Source: Eubacteriales bacterium (GTDB lineage: Bacteria > Bacillota > Clostridia > Oscillospirales > Oscillospiraceae). From it: a stretch of DNA of 53,087 nucleotides. The DNA lies in contig JAUMWJ010000002.1 of assembly GCA_030529655.1 (NCBI GenBank), positions 7,010 through 60,096 of the forward strand. Reading direction: 5' to 3'. The notes under the pieces were generated by a model. That model saw only the letters and a program-made list of their open reading frames with translations. It was not told where the DNA came from and did not search any database. Numbering within the stretch: the first letter of the stretch is position 1; each line of letters opens with the position of its first letter. The translations under genes and the position numbers were made by a program. Positions 25,068 through 33,567 of this stretch are shown one piece after another.

Positions 25068-26852
25068 TTACATACAGGACTCGTCATCAAACTCCAGCAG
25101 GGAGGGATCCACGGGCTCGGCGTGCATAACGGTCTTCATATACTCATTGACCTTGGCACGCATATCCTTACGGGAAACGGTGCGGGGATCCATCAGATCG
25201 TGCTCGATCCAGATCATGTGATACCCCTTGTCACGGCACTGCTCATCCAAAATGCCCTGCAGGGTGGCCATGTTCTTGCAAGCCACGTTCTGATACATGA
25301 TGATAATATCCACATTCCATGCCTCGCACTGACGCCACAGCTCATCAACCACATTGTGGTAACCGCCATTGGTATGACGGCGCATGACCATGCGCTCATA
25401 CAGGCGGGCCAGATCCATCAGGGCCTTTTCCTTATCCTCGGTTTCCATGGGCTTGGTGAAGTTCAGGGACTCCATTTCCACCAGGATGTCAACACCCCAG
25501 CAGTTTGCCAGCCAGTTGGAGAAGTTGGCATAATAGTGAGCGGGGCAGGACCACACGATGCCGCGGTACTTCATCTTGCCGCGCCATGCTTCCTCGCGGT
25601 TTTCGTATGCCTCCAGCATCAGCTTGTTGACCTTTTGGCAGGTCTTGGGCACACGGGGATCCATACCGCCGTCCATCTCATAATTCCACTTGCGGAACAG
25701 CTCGTAGCAGGGACCGATAATCTGGGGATAGGCGGTCTTGTTGACTTCCCACTTCTCCAGCTCATACTTGGTTTCCTCGTTGAAGCGCTTCATAGCAGTG
25801 AAGTAAGCATCCCAGCTCCACTTAGCGCCGGTCTTCTCCTCAATGAACTTAATGCAGGCCTTAATGTCCTCTGCGGCATCCGACACGGTTTCCTCGTACT
25901 CATAGCGGACGGGGAAAGTCAGATGGAAGGTGGGTAGGTCGGGGAAGCGACGGGACATATAGCTGGATGCCATAACACTGCCATCGCAGGGCATGGAGGA
26001 GGAGATGAAGCAACTGCCCATATGAGGCAGAGCATCCACCACCAGCGCTCCGCACTCGGAAGAGGGAACGGGACAGGTATCGGCAGGCAGACCGTAGGAT
26101 TCCACAGCATCAATATAGGGGATGCAGGTCAACTGGTCGATTTCAGATACCAGGAACACGGGCATCAACTGATAGGGAATGCCCAGCAGATCGGGGAAAC
26201 CGGCCATGATCTGTGCCATAGTCATCTCATCCACCAGAACGATCTTCTTGTTAAGCTCATCGCTGTTGCCGTTCTTCTTATCGGCCTTGGCCATGAGAAC
26301 CAGATTTTCCGCCACATAGCGGAAAATATCATAAATCATCAGATGGCTCATTTTAAGTGCCTTGCCGCGCTGACCTAAGGTGTTCTTATCCATAAAGCCC
26401 ACGCAGCACATATAGGAGATCATCCAGCGATACCAGAAAGTGGTATTCAAAGCAGGAACCAGATCCTTGGAGAAGGTGCCCAGCAGCAAACCCCACATTT
26501 TGGCCCATTCCACGAAGTCGATAGCGGTGCTTTCCAGACCCTTCCACTCACGGCGGACAGTAGCCATAGCACCCTTGCGATACAGATAACCTAAATGCTT
26601 CTCGCCGTTTTTGATGAGGTCTAAAAGCTCGTCCTTGTTCATGGCCTTGACGGTCTTGTACTCACGGGCCAGACGGCGACCGTTATCCTTTATGTTATCA
26701 AGCTGCTTCTTGCCAAATGCTTTCCAGTCGGTTTCCTTAAGCATATCAACGATAATGCCGCCGACTTCCTTCAGATTTTCACCCTGTGCCTTCCAATTCA
26801 TCTTGGTTTTGGCACGGAAGAATTTGGGGTTAGGATATTGGATCTTGCCCAT
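25068..26852 (-). CDS. 2-hydroxyacyl-CoA dehydratase-family large subunit, set 2 (B2)
   Basis: This 594-residue protein is the partner of A2. The first 160 or so residues are a Lys-rich extension. The core has cysteines at ADTCPVPSSECG, GSCFISSSMPCDGSV, VWSC (436), NCWG (451) and NVACKNMATLQG, ending in EPVDPSLLEFDD. Compared with B1 it has C-x6-C instead of C-x2-C in the first motif and lacks one of the cysteines between WSC and NCWG, so cluster ligation may differ. The start shares a base with the A2 stop (TAATG). The substrate is unknown. Confidence 0.78.
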   Translation of the reverse strand: MGKIQYPNPKFFRAKTKMNWKAQGENLKEVGGIIVDMLKETDWKAFGKKQLDNIKDNGRRLAREYKTVKAMNKDELLDLIKNGEKHLGYLYRKGAMATVRREWKGLESTAIDFVEWAKMWGLLLGTFSKDLVPALNTTFWYRWMISYMCCVGFMDKNTLGQRGKALKMSHLMIYDIFRYVAENLVLMAKADKKNGNSDELNKKIVLVDEMTMAQIMAGFPDLLGIPYQLMPVFLVSEIDQLTCIPYIDAVESYGLPADTCPVPSSECGALVVDALPHMGSCFISSSMPCDGSVMASSYMSRRFPDLPTFHLTFPVRYEYEETVSDAAEDIKACIKFIEEKTGAKWSWDAYFTAMKRFNEETKYELEKWEVNKTAYPQIIGPCYELFRKWNYEMDGGMDPRVPKTCQKVNKLMLEAYENREEAWRGKMKYRGIVWSCPAHYYANFSNWLANCWGVDILVEMESLNFTKPMETEDKEKALMDLARLYERMVMRRHTNGGYHNVVDELWRQCEAWNVDIIIMYQNVACKNMATLQGILDEQCRDKGYHMIWIEHDLMDPRTVSRKDMRAKVNEYMKTVMHAEPVDPSLLEFDDESCM

Positions 26853-28048
26853 TACTTGACACCTCCGTTCTTCTGGATGCGTTTGATTTCGAGGGATTCC
26901 ACAAATGCCTGGAAACGGGTACGAAGCTGGCCGGAGCCGCGGTTGTTATACAGGCGGTCAATACTCAGTACGGGCCAGCCCATTTCCTCGGACATTACAT
27001 GGCTGACCAATGCACGCTCAAAGCCCCAGAAATCGCAGTATTTCATCTGTTCATAGATGATACCATCGGCCTTGAATTCACGAGCCAGTCGGTCTGCGGT
27101 AGCGCGGCGCTGTGCCACTTTTTCATCACTTATGTATCGGGCGCACTCGGAAACCTCCATATAATGGCGGCAGATCTGCTCCAGAGCCGGCTCGTCATCG
27201 TTCAGCTCAATGACCTCGCGGCCGGGAGTAGAGCCGAAGCAGTAACGGTCAGATACCACCAAGGCACCAGCATCCTCAATCATCTTCGTTAGACTCGGAT
27301 CGTCGATCTCGCTGCCCACCACGGCGACTCTGGCACGGAATTTGGACTTTTCGTCCGGCTCGCGGGACTTCAGCTCCTCCAGAGTTTCACGAAGGTACGG
27401 AAGAATCAGATACTTGGGGCAGCAATAAGTCACCAGATTCAGAATGTGGAATTCGTAGCCGGTGATAACAGGATTATCCGCCTTACGCATCTCACCGATC
27501 TCGCTGATGATGCGGCAGACTTCATTATGCTCGGCAACGGCCTTACGAATGGCGGCATCGGAGGTATCCACGCCGTAGCTCTTCTCCATCACGTCCAGCA
27601 GACGGATACGCATCTGTTTAACATACTGGCGCACGGTATAATCCACCACCTTGTAGGGCATATCCGTGTGCGTCACAAAGAAGTGGGGCTTTTCATTCAT
27701 TTTCAGCAGCTCAAAGTGCTCATAAAAGCGGTTCATCATCGAGCAGGCATCCACGCCGGCAAGACCGTCCAGGAAATTATAGCCGCCCTCGATTCCGCGC
27801 TCGGTCAGAGCACGGGCAAATTCGCAGGTATAATTGGACATATAATAGGTGGCAATGTCGATGGAACCGGTTCTCGGTGCGCGAAGGCGCACGGAGAAGC
27901 AATTACCTACGTTGAGCAGCACCTCGGGGATGTGGAAGCAGGTATAGCCAATGGCCAGTTTGCCGTCTGCTTTCGCCTTTTCCACCAACTCGTTGTCGGC
28001 GTTATCCAGCAGATTTTCGAAGTAGATTAAATGCTTCAGATCTCTCAA
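26852..28048 (-). CDS. 2-hydroxyacyl-CoA dehydratase-family subunit, set 2 (A2)
   Basis: A 398-residue paralogue of A1 with the same start (MRDLKHLIYFENLL), the same framework cysteines (GYTC 37, SNYTC 75, MKYC 338) and the same SGQLRTRFQAFVES close. Identity to A1 looks moderate, far below that of the activators. It follows the CooC-like gene in the minus-strand operon with a 33-bp gap and has GGAGAGAGG before its ATG. It likely forms the cluster-binding heterodimer with B2 (family knowledge plus inference). Confidence 0.82.
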   Translation of the reverse strand: MRDLKHLIYFENLLDNADNELVEKAKADGKLAIGYTCFHIPEVLLNVGNCFSVRLRAPRTGSIDIATYYMSNYTCEFARALTERGIEGGYNFLDGLAGVDACSMMNRFYEHFELLKMNEKPHFFVTHTDMPYKVVDYTVRQYVKQMRIRLLDVMEKSYGVDTSDAAIRKAVAEHNEVCRIISEIGEMRKADNPVITGYEFHILNLVTYCCPKYLILPYLRETLEELKSREPDEKSKFRARVAVVGSEIDDPSLTKMIEDAGALVVSDRYCFGSTPGREVIELNDDEPALEQICRHYMEVSECARYISDEKVAQRRATADRLAREFKADGIIYEQMKYCDFWGFERALVSHVMSEEMGWPVLSIDRLYNNRGSGQLRTRFQAFVESLEIKRIQKNGGVK

Positions 28049-28081
28049 AGTATTACACCTCTCTCCTTATTTTTTGTCAAC

Positions 28082-28846
28082 TTACAGGATCTCTAACTTT
28101 TGCAGGGCTTCGCGTGCGCCTGCGATGACGGGGGCATCGGCAGGCAAATCAAAAACACTCAGACCCTGGATGTCGTTGGCGGCATGCTTGTTATCACTTC
28201 CGATATACGACAGGACTTCCGTGCCTTCAATATGAATGTAGGGAATCATACCGGCATCACCGATACGATTGACGATGGCACCGCATCGGTCATACATGAC
28301 CAGCTCATCTGCCACGTTTTTGATGGTGTCAATCACCTGCGTTCCTTTACGGCTGGGGTCGGTGATCAGCACCAGATGAGTAACCTTCTCCATCACGCGG
28401 CGATTGATCTGCTCGATGCCGGCCTCGCCGTCGATGATGACATAGTCAAAATCGTGACTGAGCAGGTTGATGATTTCTTTCAGATAGGCGTTGACCTTGC
28501 AGTAGCAGCCCGCACTTTCGGGACGGCCGATGGCGAGGAAGGAGAACCTCTGCTGCTCCACCATGGTGTCAAAAATACGGTAACGCGCCTCACTCAACAG
28601 CTCGATGGCCTCGCGGGGAGCACCGCCCTCCACACTGGCAACAATACTCTTGCGAATATCATCCAATGTCTCTTTGACTTCTACGCCCAAAGCGGTACTC
28701 AAACCCACGGCGGGGTCGGCATCAATGGCGAGAATACGGGCATCGGGATACGCTTCTGTCAGTAAGCGAACAAAAGCGGAGGAAATAGATGTTTTTCCTA
28801 CGCCGCCTTTGCCGGCTACCGCCAGAATTTTCGTTTGCCGTTCCAT
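28082..28846 (-). CDS. CooC/AcsF-type nickel-insertion ATPase
   Basis: A 254-residue MinD-type P-loop ATPase. The deviant Walker A is AGKGGVGKT (11-19), and IDADPAVGLS (41-50) follows. The hallmark C-x-C (Cys 114 and 116 in GRPESAGCYCKVN) is the metal site that in CooC and AcsF binds nickel at the dimer interface. LITDPSRKGTQV is the switch II/adenine region. CooC matures CODH and AcsF matures ACS, and neither full-length client is here. It is the first gene of operon 2 and has a promoter at 28920-28948. This is the strongest sign that the region handles nickel or a related metal. Confidence 0.85.
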   Translation of the reverse strand: MERQTKILAVAGKGGVGKTSISSAFVRLLTEAYPDARILAIDADPAVGLSTALGVEVKETLDDIRKSIVASVEGGAPREAIELLSEARYRIFDTMVEQQRFSFLAIGRPESAGCYCKVNAYLKEIINLLSHDFDYVIIDGEAGIEQINRRVMEKVTHLVLITDPSRKGTQVIDTIKNVADELVMYDRCGAIVNRIGDAGMIPYIHIEGTEVLSYIGSDNKHAANDIQGLSVFDLPADAPVIAGAREALQKLEIL

Positions 28847-28919
28847 TGCGATTCACAACCTTTCTCGTCGGGGAGACATATCTTGCCATAAAAATGACAG
28901 GATACATAACTGCAATCTT

Positions 28920-28948
28920 ATTTTAACATAAAATAGGGCAATATGCAA
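28920..28948 (-). promoter_or_regulatory. Promoter of operon 2 (CooC-like first)
   Basis: On the minus strand, TTGCAT (28948-28943) is followed after 17 bp by TAAAAT (28925-28920). The -35 box overlaps the palindrome at 28947-28962. The leader to the CooC-like start is about 65-70 nt. Confidence 0.65.
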
Positions 28949-28962
28949 TGAAATATTTCATT
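28947..28962. promoter_or_regulatory. 16-bp palindrome, candidate operator
   Basis: AATGAAATATTTCATT is a perfect palindrome abutting the -35 box of operon 2. Its position suits repressor or activator binding. I do not see it in the operon 1 promoter, so the two operons may not share this control. Confidence 0.45.
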
Positions 28963-29149
28963 ATTCGCCGCCGTTTTTGTGGATGTTGAATGGGAATCAG
29001 CAGAAAAGCAGAAAACTTCACAGACATGCCAGACATAGTCAAATGCGGTTTTTACTGTTTTGTAACTCCTTGTTACGGCGATGTGATGACTTGGAACGCA
29101 GGGAATAAGTATAATCGGTTTAAAAGAAAAAAAGAGAAGGAGTTTTGGA
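28963..29149. other. Intergenic region before the polysaccharide deacetylase gene
   Basis: Together with 28847-28962 this makes a gap of about 300 bp. It contains a small GTAAC/GTTAC hairpin near 29061-29075 and a TATAAT about 40 bp before the next start, without a well-spaced -35 box. No ORF of substance is seen. Confidence 0.5.
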
Positions 29150-30607
29150 ATGGGAAACGGGAAGAATAAGGGGAAGTCCGGCTATATTTTGGGCGCCATA
29201 ATCACATTGACAATTCTGGTCATCGGCGTTTTAAGCATGGTGGAGGGACGCATTATTTTTTCGCCGAGAATCAAAATACTGCTTAACGATGAGAAAAATG
29301 TGACCGTAGAGGCCTTTTCGGATTACAAGGATGCCGGAGCTACCGCAAAACGGGGAAAAACGGACTGCACAGATCAGATCGTTACAGAAGGCACCGTGAA
29401 TACCGAAAAGCTGGGTGAGTATGTTATCACCTACTCGGTCACCGAAAAAAAGCATACCTATCAGGCGCAGCGTCATGTCACAGTGGTAGACACCACACCG
29501 CCTGAGCTGACGCTCAGCGGTGAGACGGAAATGATGGTATCCAGCCGGAAGTTATATAAAGAGCCGGGTTACACGGCCATGGATCAATATGACGGCGATC
29601 TGACCGAACAGGTCACGGTGCAGGAAGAAGCGGGAGAGGACAGCTATACGCTGACCTATCATGTGCAGGATTCGTCCGGCAACGAGAGCACGGCGGAGCG
29701 TCGATTGATTATCGGGGATGTGGTGGCACCCACCATCAAGCTAAAGGGCGATGACCGTGTTTATTTGTATAAGGGGACATCGTACAGCGAAGAGGGCTAC
29801 ACAGCCACCGATGATCTGGACGGTGATGTGACAGATCGAGTGGCGGTCAAGGGCTCAGTCGATGGCGACAAGGTGGGAAGTTATACCCTGACTTATACAG
29901 TCACCGATAAAGCAGGCAACACAGCATCAGCTGAGCGTATCGTATCCGTGTTTAGTGACAACGTGGGCAGCAGCAAGCGGCTGTATCTGACCTTTGATGA
30001 CGGCCCGTCCTCGGAGGTGACACCTCGTATTCTTGACATCCTAAAGAAGAACAATGCCAAAGCGACCTTCTTCATTTTGAATTACTCAGATGCCAATAAG
30101 GAAATCGTTCGCCGTGCCATCAACGAGGGACATACCATTGCCATCCACGGCTATTCCCACGATTATGCCACCATTTATGCCAGCGACGAGACATTTATGA
30201 AAAATGTGTACCGTCTGCAGGATAAGCTGATGGCGGATTTCGGATACGAAGCCAAACTGGTGCGCTTTCCCGGCGGCAGCTCAAATACTATCAGTTGTGA
30301 CTATAATCAAGGCATCATTTCCAGAATGGCCAAGCGTCTGGAGCAGGAAGGGTTTACCTATTTTGATTGGAATATCTCCAGTGGTGATGCCGCAGGAAAT
30401 ACCGTATCTGCCGATGTCATTTATCGCAATGTGACCAAGGGCCTGTTTGGCGAGGGAAACAATGTGGTGCTGATGCACGACACCAACTATAAAACCACCA
30501 CTGCCGATGCTCTGCAGGATATTATCTACTATGCCAAGGTCAACGGCTATGAGCTGCTGGCGTTGACCCCGGACACAAGACCCTGCCATCACGGTATTGC
30601 CAACTGA
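29150..30607 (+). CDS. Membrane-anchored polysaccharide deacetylase with Ig-like domains
   Basis: A 485-residue cell-surface enzyme. An N-terminal signal anchor (12-32) is followed by three bacterial Ig-like DUF5011 repeats (about 40-112, 115-186, 190-265). They share the pattern GYTAxDxxDGDLT and YTLTYxVxDxxGN. A NodB domain then runs to the C-terminus (about 278-475). Its metal-binding motifs are TFDDGPSS and the H-x3-H of HGYSHDY. Later come RFPGGSSN and VLMHDT. It likely deacetylates peptidoglycan or another wall glycan. GAGAAGGAG precedes the ATG. It is a single-gene unit. Confidence 0.9.
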   Translation: MGNGKNKGKSGYILGAIITLTILVIGVLSMVEGRIIFSPRIKILLNDEKNVTVEAFSDYKDAGATAKRGKTDCTDQIVTEGTVNTEKLGEYVITYSVTEKKHTYQAQRHVTVVDTTPPELTLSGETEMMVSSRKLYKEPGYTAMDQYDGDLTEQVTVQEEAGEDSYTLTYHVQDSSGNESTAERRLIIGDVVAPTIKLKGDDRVYLYKGTSYSEEGYTATDDLDGDVTDRVAVKGSVDGDKVGSYTLTYTVTDKAGNTASAERIVSVFSDNVGSSKRLYLTFDDGPSSEVTPRILDILKKNNAKATFFILNYSDANKEIVRRAINEGHTIAIHGYSHDYATIYASDETFMKNVYRLQDKLMADFGYEAKLVRFPGGSSNTISCDYNQGIISRMAKRLEQEGFTYFDWNISSGDAAGNTVSADVIYRNVTKGLFGEGNNVVLMHDTNYKTTTADALQDIIYYAKVNGYELLALTPDTRPCHHGIAN

Positions 30608-30611
30608 CTGG

Positions 30612-30640
30612 TTGCTATTATCGTAAAAATCTGCTATACT
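30612..30640 (+). promoter_or_regulatory. Sigma-A promoter of the nucleoside-kinase-like gene
   Basis: TTGCTA (30612-30617) is followed after 17 bp by TATACT (30635-30640), 40 bp before the start codon. Confidence 0.65.
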
Positions 30641-30679
30641 GTAAATAGGTTTCAATTTTCGAGAGGGAGGATTTGACTT

Positions 30680-31606
30680 ATGCGTGTGATCGATTTGGAA
30701 AATATCAACTATGCGATGCGCAATGAAACACAATTTGTGCTGCGCTGCGAGGAGGTCTTTCACGATAAAATCAGTGCTGCGGCTGCCACGATCTTGAACA
30801 ACAAGAAGGAGAAGCCATTTGTGGCCTTGACAGGACCTTCCGGCTCGGGCAAAACCACCACCGCCATGCGTCTGCGTGAATATCTGGAAAATCTGGGCGT
30901 GAAGGTATGCCTTTTGAGCATGGATAACTTCTTTTTGCCTTTGGATCAGCGCCCGCCTGAGGCAACCGACTGGGAATCCCCCTACTGCGTCAATGTGGAG
31001 CTGTTGATCGACTGTATCAGCCGGTTGGCTGACGGGAAAGATGCAGAGGTTCCATGGTATGACTTTAAAACCGGCAACACCGGCGGATACCGCACCATGC
31101 AGGGTGATAAAGACGCCGTCATTATAGCCGAGGGTATCCATATGCTCAATCCGCTGATTTTTGATAAGATTCGCGGTGCGGCTAATGGTGTGTATGTGGC
31201 GCCTCGTACCCGTATCATTACCAATGACGATAAAATTGTGCGTCCGGAGCAGCTCCGCGTGGCACGCCGCATGATCCGTGATTTTAATATGCGGGGCCAT
31301 TCGATGAGCGACACGGTTCTTCGCGCTGAAAGTGTGGATCGGGGTGAGGTGAACTATATCATGCCCCACAAGGGAAATGCGTCCATTCATATCGACACTT
31401 TCCACGACTACGAGCCGTGTATTTTGGCCAAATATCTCCATGAGATTCCTCAGTTCAGCGAAGAATTGACGGAGGATTTCGTGGAAGAACACGGCCTGAC
31501 CGATCTGATGAAGGTGGTCGACGGTGTGCCGCCGCTGAAAATGCCGTTTGTGCCGAAAAATTCTATTGTGCGTGAATTTGTGGGCGGCAGTTGCTACGAA
31601 TATTAA
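30680..31606 (+). CDS. Uridine kinase/phosphoribulokinase-family nucleoside kinase
   Basis: A 308-residue P-loop kinase. An N-terminal extension (1-45) precedes Walker A (LTGPSGSGKTTTA, about 50-62). SMDNFF (about 80) and YDFKTGNTGGYR (about 128) follow, then IIAEGIHMLNP (about 150) and RRMIRDFNMRGHS. This order matches the uridine kinase family, but the C-terminal 70 residues are extra and the exact nucleoside is uncertain. GAGAGGGAGG lies before the ATG. It stands alone between a deacetylase and a terminator. Confidence 0.83.
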   Translation: MRVIDLENINYAMRNETQFVLRCEEVFHDKISAAAATILNNKKEKPFVALTGPSGSGKTTTAMRLREYLENLGVKVCLLSMDNFFLPLDQRPPEATDWESPYCVNVELLIDCISRLADGKDAEVPWYDFKTGNTGGYRTMQGDKDAVIIAEGIHMLNPLIFDKIRGAANGVYVAPRTRIITNDDKIVRPEQLRVARRMIRDFNMRGHSMSDTVLRAESVDRGEVNYIMPHKGNASIHIDTFHDYEPCILAKYLHEIPQFSEELTEDFVEEHGLTDLMKVVDGVPPLKMPFVPKNSIVREFVGGSCYEY

Positions 31607-31617
31607 GCAATTACAAT

Positions 31618-31656
31618 AAAAAGAGGTGTGAGCCGTGATGGCTTACACCTCTTTTG
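31618..31656. terminator. Bidirectional terminator
   Basis: The long stem AAAAGAGGTGT-AGCC with GGCT-ACACCTCTTTT has a GTGAT loop. It lies between the convergent kinase and aconitase X genes. Confidence 0.85.
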
Positions 31657-31669
31657 CTGTATTGAGATT

Positions 31670-32113
31670 TTATTCCACCGTAACAGAGCCGTCGGCATTG
31701 ACGGTGACGGTCATGCCGCTTTTCACATACTCCAAAAACTCATCGCCCAGATTGTCGATGACGGGCATGGTGGCGTCTGTCCACACATCGCCCAAAATGA
31801 CGCCGCCGGCTGCCAGCGAGTCAATTGGCTTGGAAAAGAGCATGCAGGCGGGCTGACGACCCATGGCGCAGGCACAGAACAGTACCATGCCGCCGGTGGT
31901 GGAGCCGATGGTCTGCGGCAAGCACATTGCCTTGCCGGCCATTGGCATATGGTAGATATCGGCGTTGTTCTGATCGCCGCACTTGGCCTGCTTGTCGCCG
32001 AACATCAGACCCATCTGATAGGAGGCCAGCGTATTGAAGCCGCCGTGAGAAACCAACGCTTCGGCACGTGCCGTGCCAGGAACGACCACGCGTCCGGTAA
32101 ATGTTTTAGCCAT
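31670..32113 (-). CDS. Aconitase X small (swivel) subunit
   Basis: This 147-residue DUF126/AcnX swivel-domain protein is the small subunit of a split aconitase X. The family pattern is G-x-V-V-x-G near the N-terminus (GRVVVPGTARAEALVS), then ISFWGG-type variation, GSTTGGMVLFCACAMGR and the C-terminal VIDNLGDEFLEYVKSG. Known AcnX enzymes dehydrate cis-3-hydroxy-L-proline or, in archaea, mevalonate 5-phosphate. The start shares its A with the stop of the large subunit (TGATG), so the two are made together. Confidence 0.85.
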   Translation of the reverse strand: MAKTFTGRVVVPGTARAEALVSHGGFNTLASYQMGLMFGDKQAKCGDQNNADIYHMPMAGKAMCLPQTIGSTTGGMVLFCACAMGRQPACMLFSKPIDSLAAGGVILGDVWTDATMPVIDNLGDEFLEYVKSGMTVTVNADGSVTVE

Positions 32114-33396
32114 CAGCAGTTACCTCCTTTGGTGATCTGAGCAAGGATTTCATCATCGCTGTAGAATTTGGCGGTGGTATAGGTGCGCAGCTTGTTGGAA
32201 CTGGTGATGACGGGCATCTTACCGCACAAGGGGTTATTCATATACATCAGCGGGCAGATATCGCTGAGGATCACGCCGCTGTTCTTAAGAACGATAGCCT
32301 CGGTGGTCTTCTCAAACTCCGCCTTGACGGCAGGGGAGGTGGTGAACACTGTGGGAATGACCACCTTCTGATTGCCGGCCTTCTGGAGGCCGCTTTGAAT
32401 GCGGTGTGTCCAGTCCTTCAACTGGTTCAGACTCATGTGGGGGCAACCCATGAAGCACAGCTTGGGCCGGGCATCGGGATCCTTCCACACGCAGGGATAG
32501 CCGGCCACAATGCGTTCGAGCTCTGCGTCGTCAATGACATAGATCTGTGCGTTTTCGGCAATCAGACTTTCGCCCTGCTCGACTGCCTCAGGAGTCAGCT
32601 TGTCGATGTGGTAAAGACCTACCGCGCCGTTGGAGGCGGTGGCGGCACCAAAGTCCTTGAGGTAGTCGCACACATCGTTATTGAGCTCTGTGCCCAGGAA
32701 CTTGTCAAGGCCGCGAACATAGGGCACTTCCTCCATGACCTTCATGCCGATGGCACTGCCTAAGATCTGTGCCTCCGGCTTTTTGGTGGTCTGCACATCC
32801 ACGATCCATGTGGCCTTGCGGCCCTCGTCGGTCAAAAGGCCGAAGTAGGGGACATAGCCCACAATAGCACCGAACAGATCAAAGATACCGGAGTTTCTGT
32901 TGCAGCGTGCACCCAAAACGGAGTTGGCATACACCACGGCAGAGGACTCCGACCAGCTTAGCACGTCGCCCATCTTGGGCTTGTTGCCCACCTCGTCCAT
33001 ATAGCAGGTGCAGGTGTAGGCATCGCTCTTCATTAGACCCAGCTTCTTCAGCTGCTCATCATAGCGTTTTTGCTGGGAGTACATAATGACCTTAAAGACC
33101 ACATCCTGCAGGAGATTGGTGGGGATATTGGGATCGAGGGGCTTGGGGTCAACGGTAAACTGCTGCTGGGGCAGAGCACCGGCCTCTATGAGCTGATCCA
33201 TCAGATCATAGACCGGCTTCATGACGCCGATACCGAAGGAGATGACCATGTGGCCGAAATCACCGGTGATGGGCACCAGCTTCTCGGCACCGAAGGTTTC
33301 GCCGAACATGACCAGGGATTTCATCACCTTGGCCACCACTTCGCCGCGGCTGCCGTCCAATATGGCTTGCTGCTCGGGGGTAAGCTGCATTTTCAT
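32113..33396 (-). CDS. Aconitase X catalytic (large) subunit
   Basis: A 427-residue DUF521/AcnX catalytic subunit. It starts with the family MKMQLTPEQQAILDG, has GDFGHMVISF and the likely Fe-S cysteines in TCTCYMDEVGN, GARCNRNSG and LCFMGCPHMSL, and ends with SDICPLMYM and TTAKFYSDDEIL. It would perform a dehydration with a single Fe-S centre. The substrate here is unknown because no proline or mevalonate gene adjoins. I chose ATG 33396 (AAGGAG nine bases upstream) over TTG 33402. A promoter lies at 33435-33463. Confidence 0.88.
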   Translation of the reverse strand: MKMQLTPEQQAILDGSRGEVVAKVMKSLVMFGETFGAEKLVPITGDFGHMVISFGIGVMKPVYDLMDQLIEAGALPQQQFTVDPKPLDPNIPTNLLQDVVFKVIMYSQQKRYDEQLKKLGLMKSDAYTCTCYMDEVGNKPKMGDVLSWSESSAVVYANSVLGARCNRNSGIFDLFGAIVGYVPYFGLLTDEGRKATWIVDVQTTKKPEAQILGSAIGMKVMEEVPYVRGLDKFLGTELNNDVCDYLKDFGAATASNGAVGLYHIDKLTPEAVEQGESLIAENAQIYVIDDAELERIVAGYPCVWKDPDARPKLCFMGCPHMSLNQLKDWTHRIQSGLQKAGNQKVVIPTVFTTSPAVKAEFEKTTEAIVLKNSGVILSDICPLMYMNNPLCGKMPVITSSNKLRTYTTAKFYSDDEILAQITKGGNC

Positions 33397-33434
33397 ACGC
33401 AAGGACTCCTTTCCTTTGTGATTTTACTGTCTAT

Positions 33435-33463
33435 ATTTTACAAGATTGGCAGGGAAGTTACAA
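33435..33463 (-). promoter_or_regulatory. Sigma-A promoter of the aconitase X operon
   Basis: On the minus strand, TTGTAA (33463-33458) is followed after 17 bp by TAAAAT (33440-33435). Confidence 0.65.
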
Positions 33464-33478
33464 GCATAAAAACAACTA

Positions 33479-33507
33479 TTGCACGAAAAAAACATTTGCG
33501 CTATAAT
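33479..33507 (+). promoter_or_regulatory. Sigma-A promoter of the MBL-fold gene
   Basis: TTGCAC (33479-33484) is followed after 17 bp by TATAAT (33502-33507). It is divergent from the aconitase X promoter. Confidence 0.7.
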
Positions 33508-33567
33508 GTGGCAAAGCAACGGACGGAAAATGTGAGCATGAATGGGTTTTTGAGGAGAGATAAAGGC

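Noticed and set aside
16345..28048. A classic amino-acid fermentation cluster (hydroxyglutarate or phenyllactate type)
   Set aside because: No CoA-transferase, acyl-CoA dehydrogenase, Etf or hydroxyacid dehydrogenase gene is present, and the B subunits carry long extra N-terminal parts.
23311..28846. A CODH/ACS (Wood-Ljungdahl) gene cluster
   Set aside because: Neither CODH, full-length ACS, corrinoid protein nor methyltransferase genes are seen. Only maturation-type homologues and a partial ACS-like protein exist.
33070..33567. Upstream extension of the MBL-fold gene
   Set aside because: It runs antisense through aconitase X. The promoter at 33479 and the ribosome site before 33568 define the true start.
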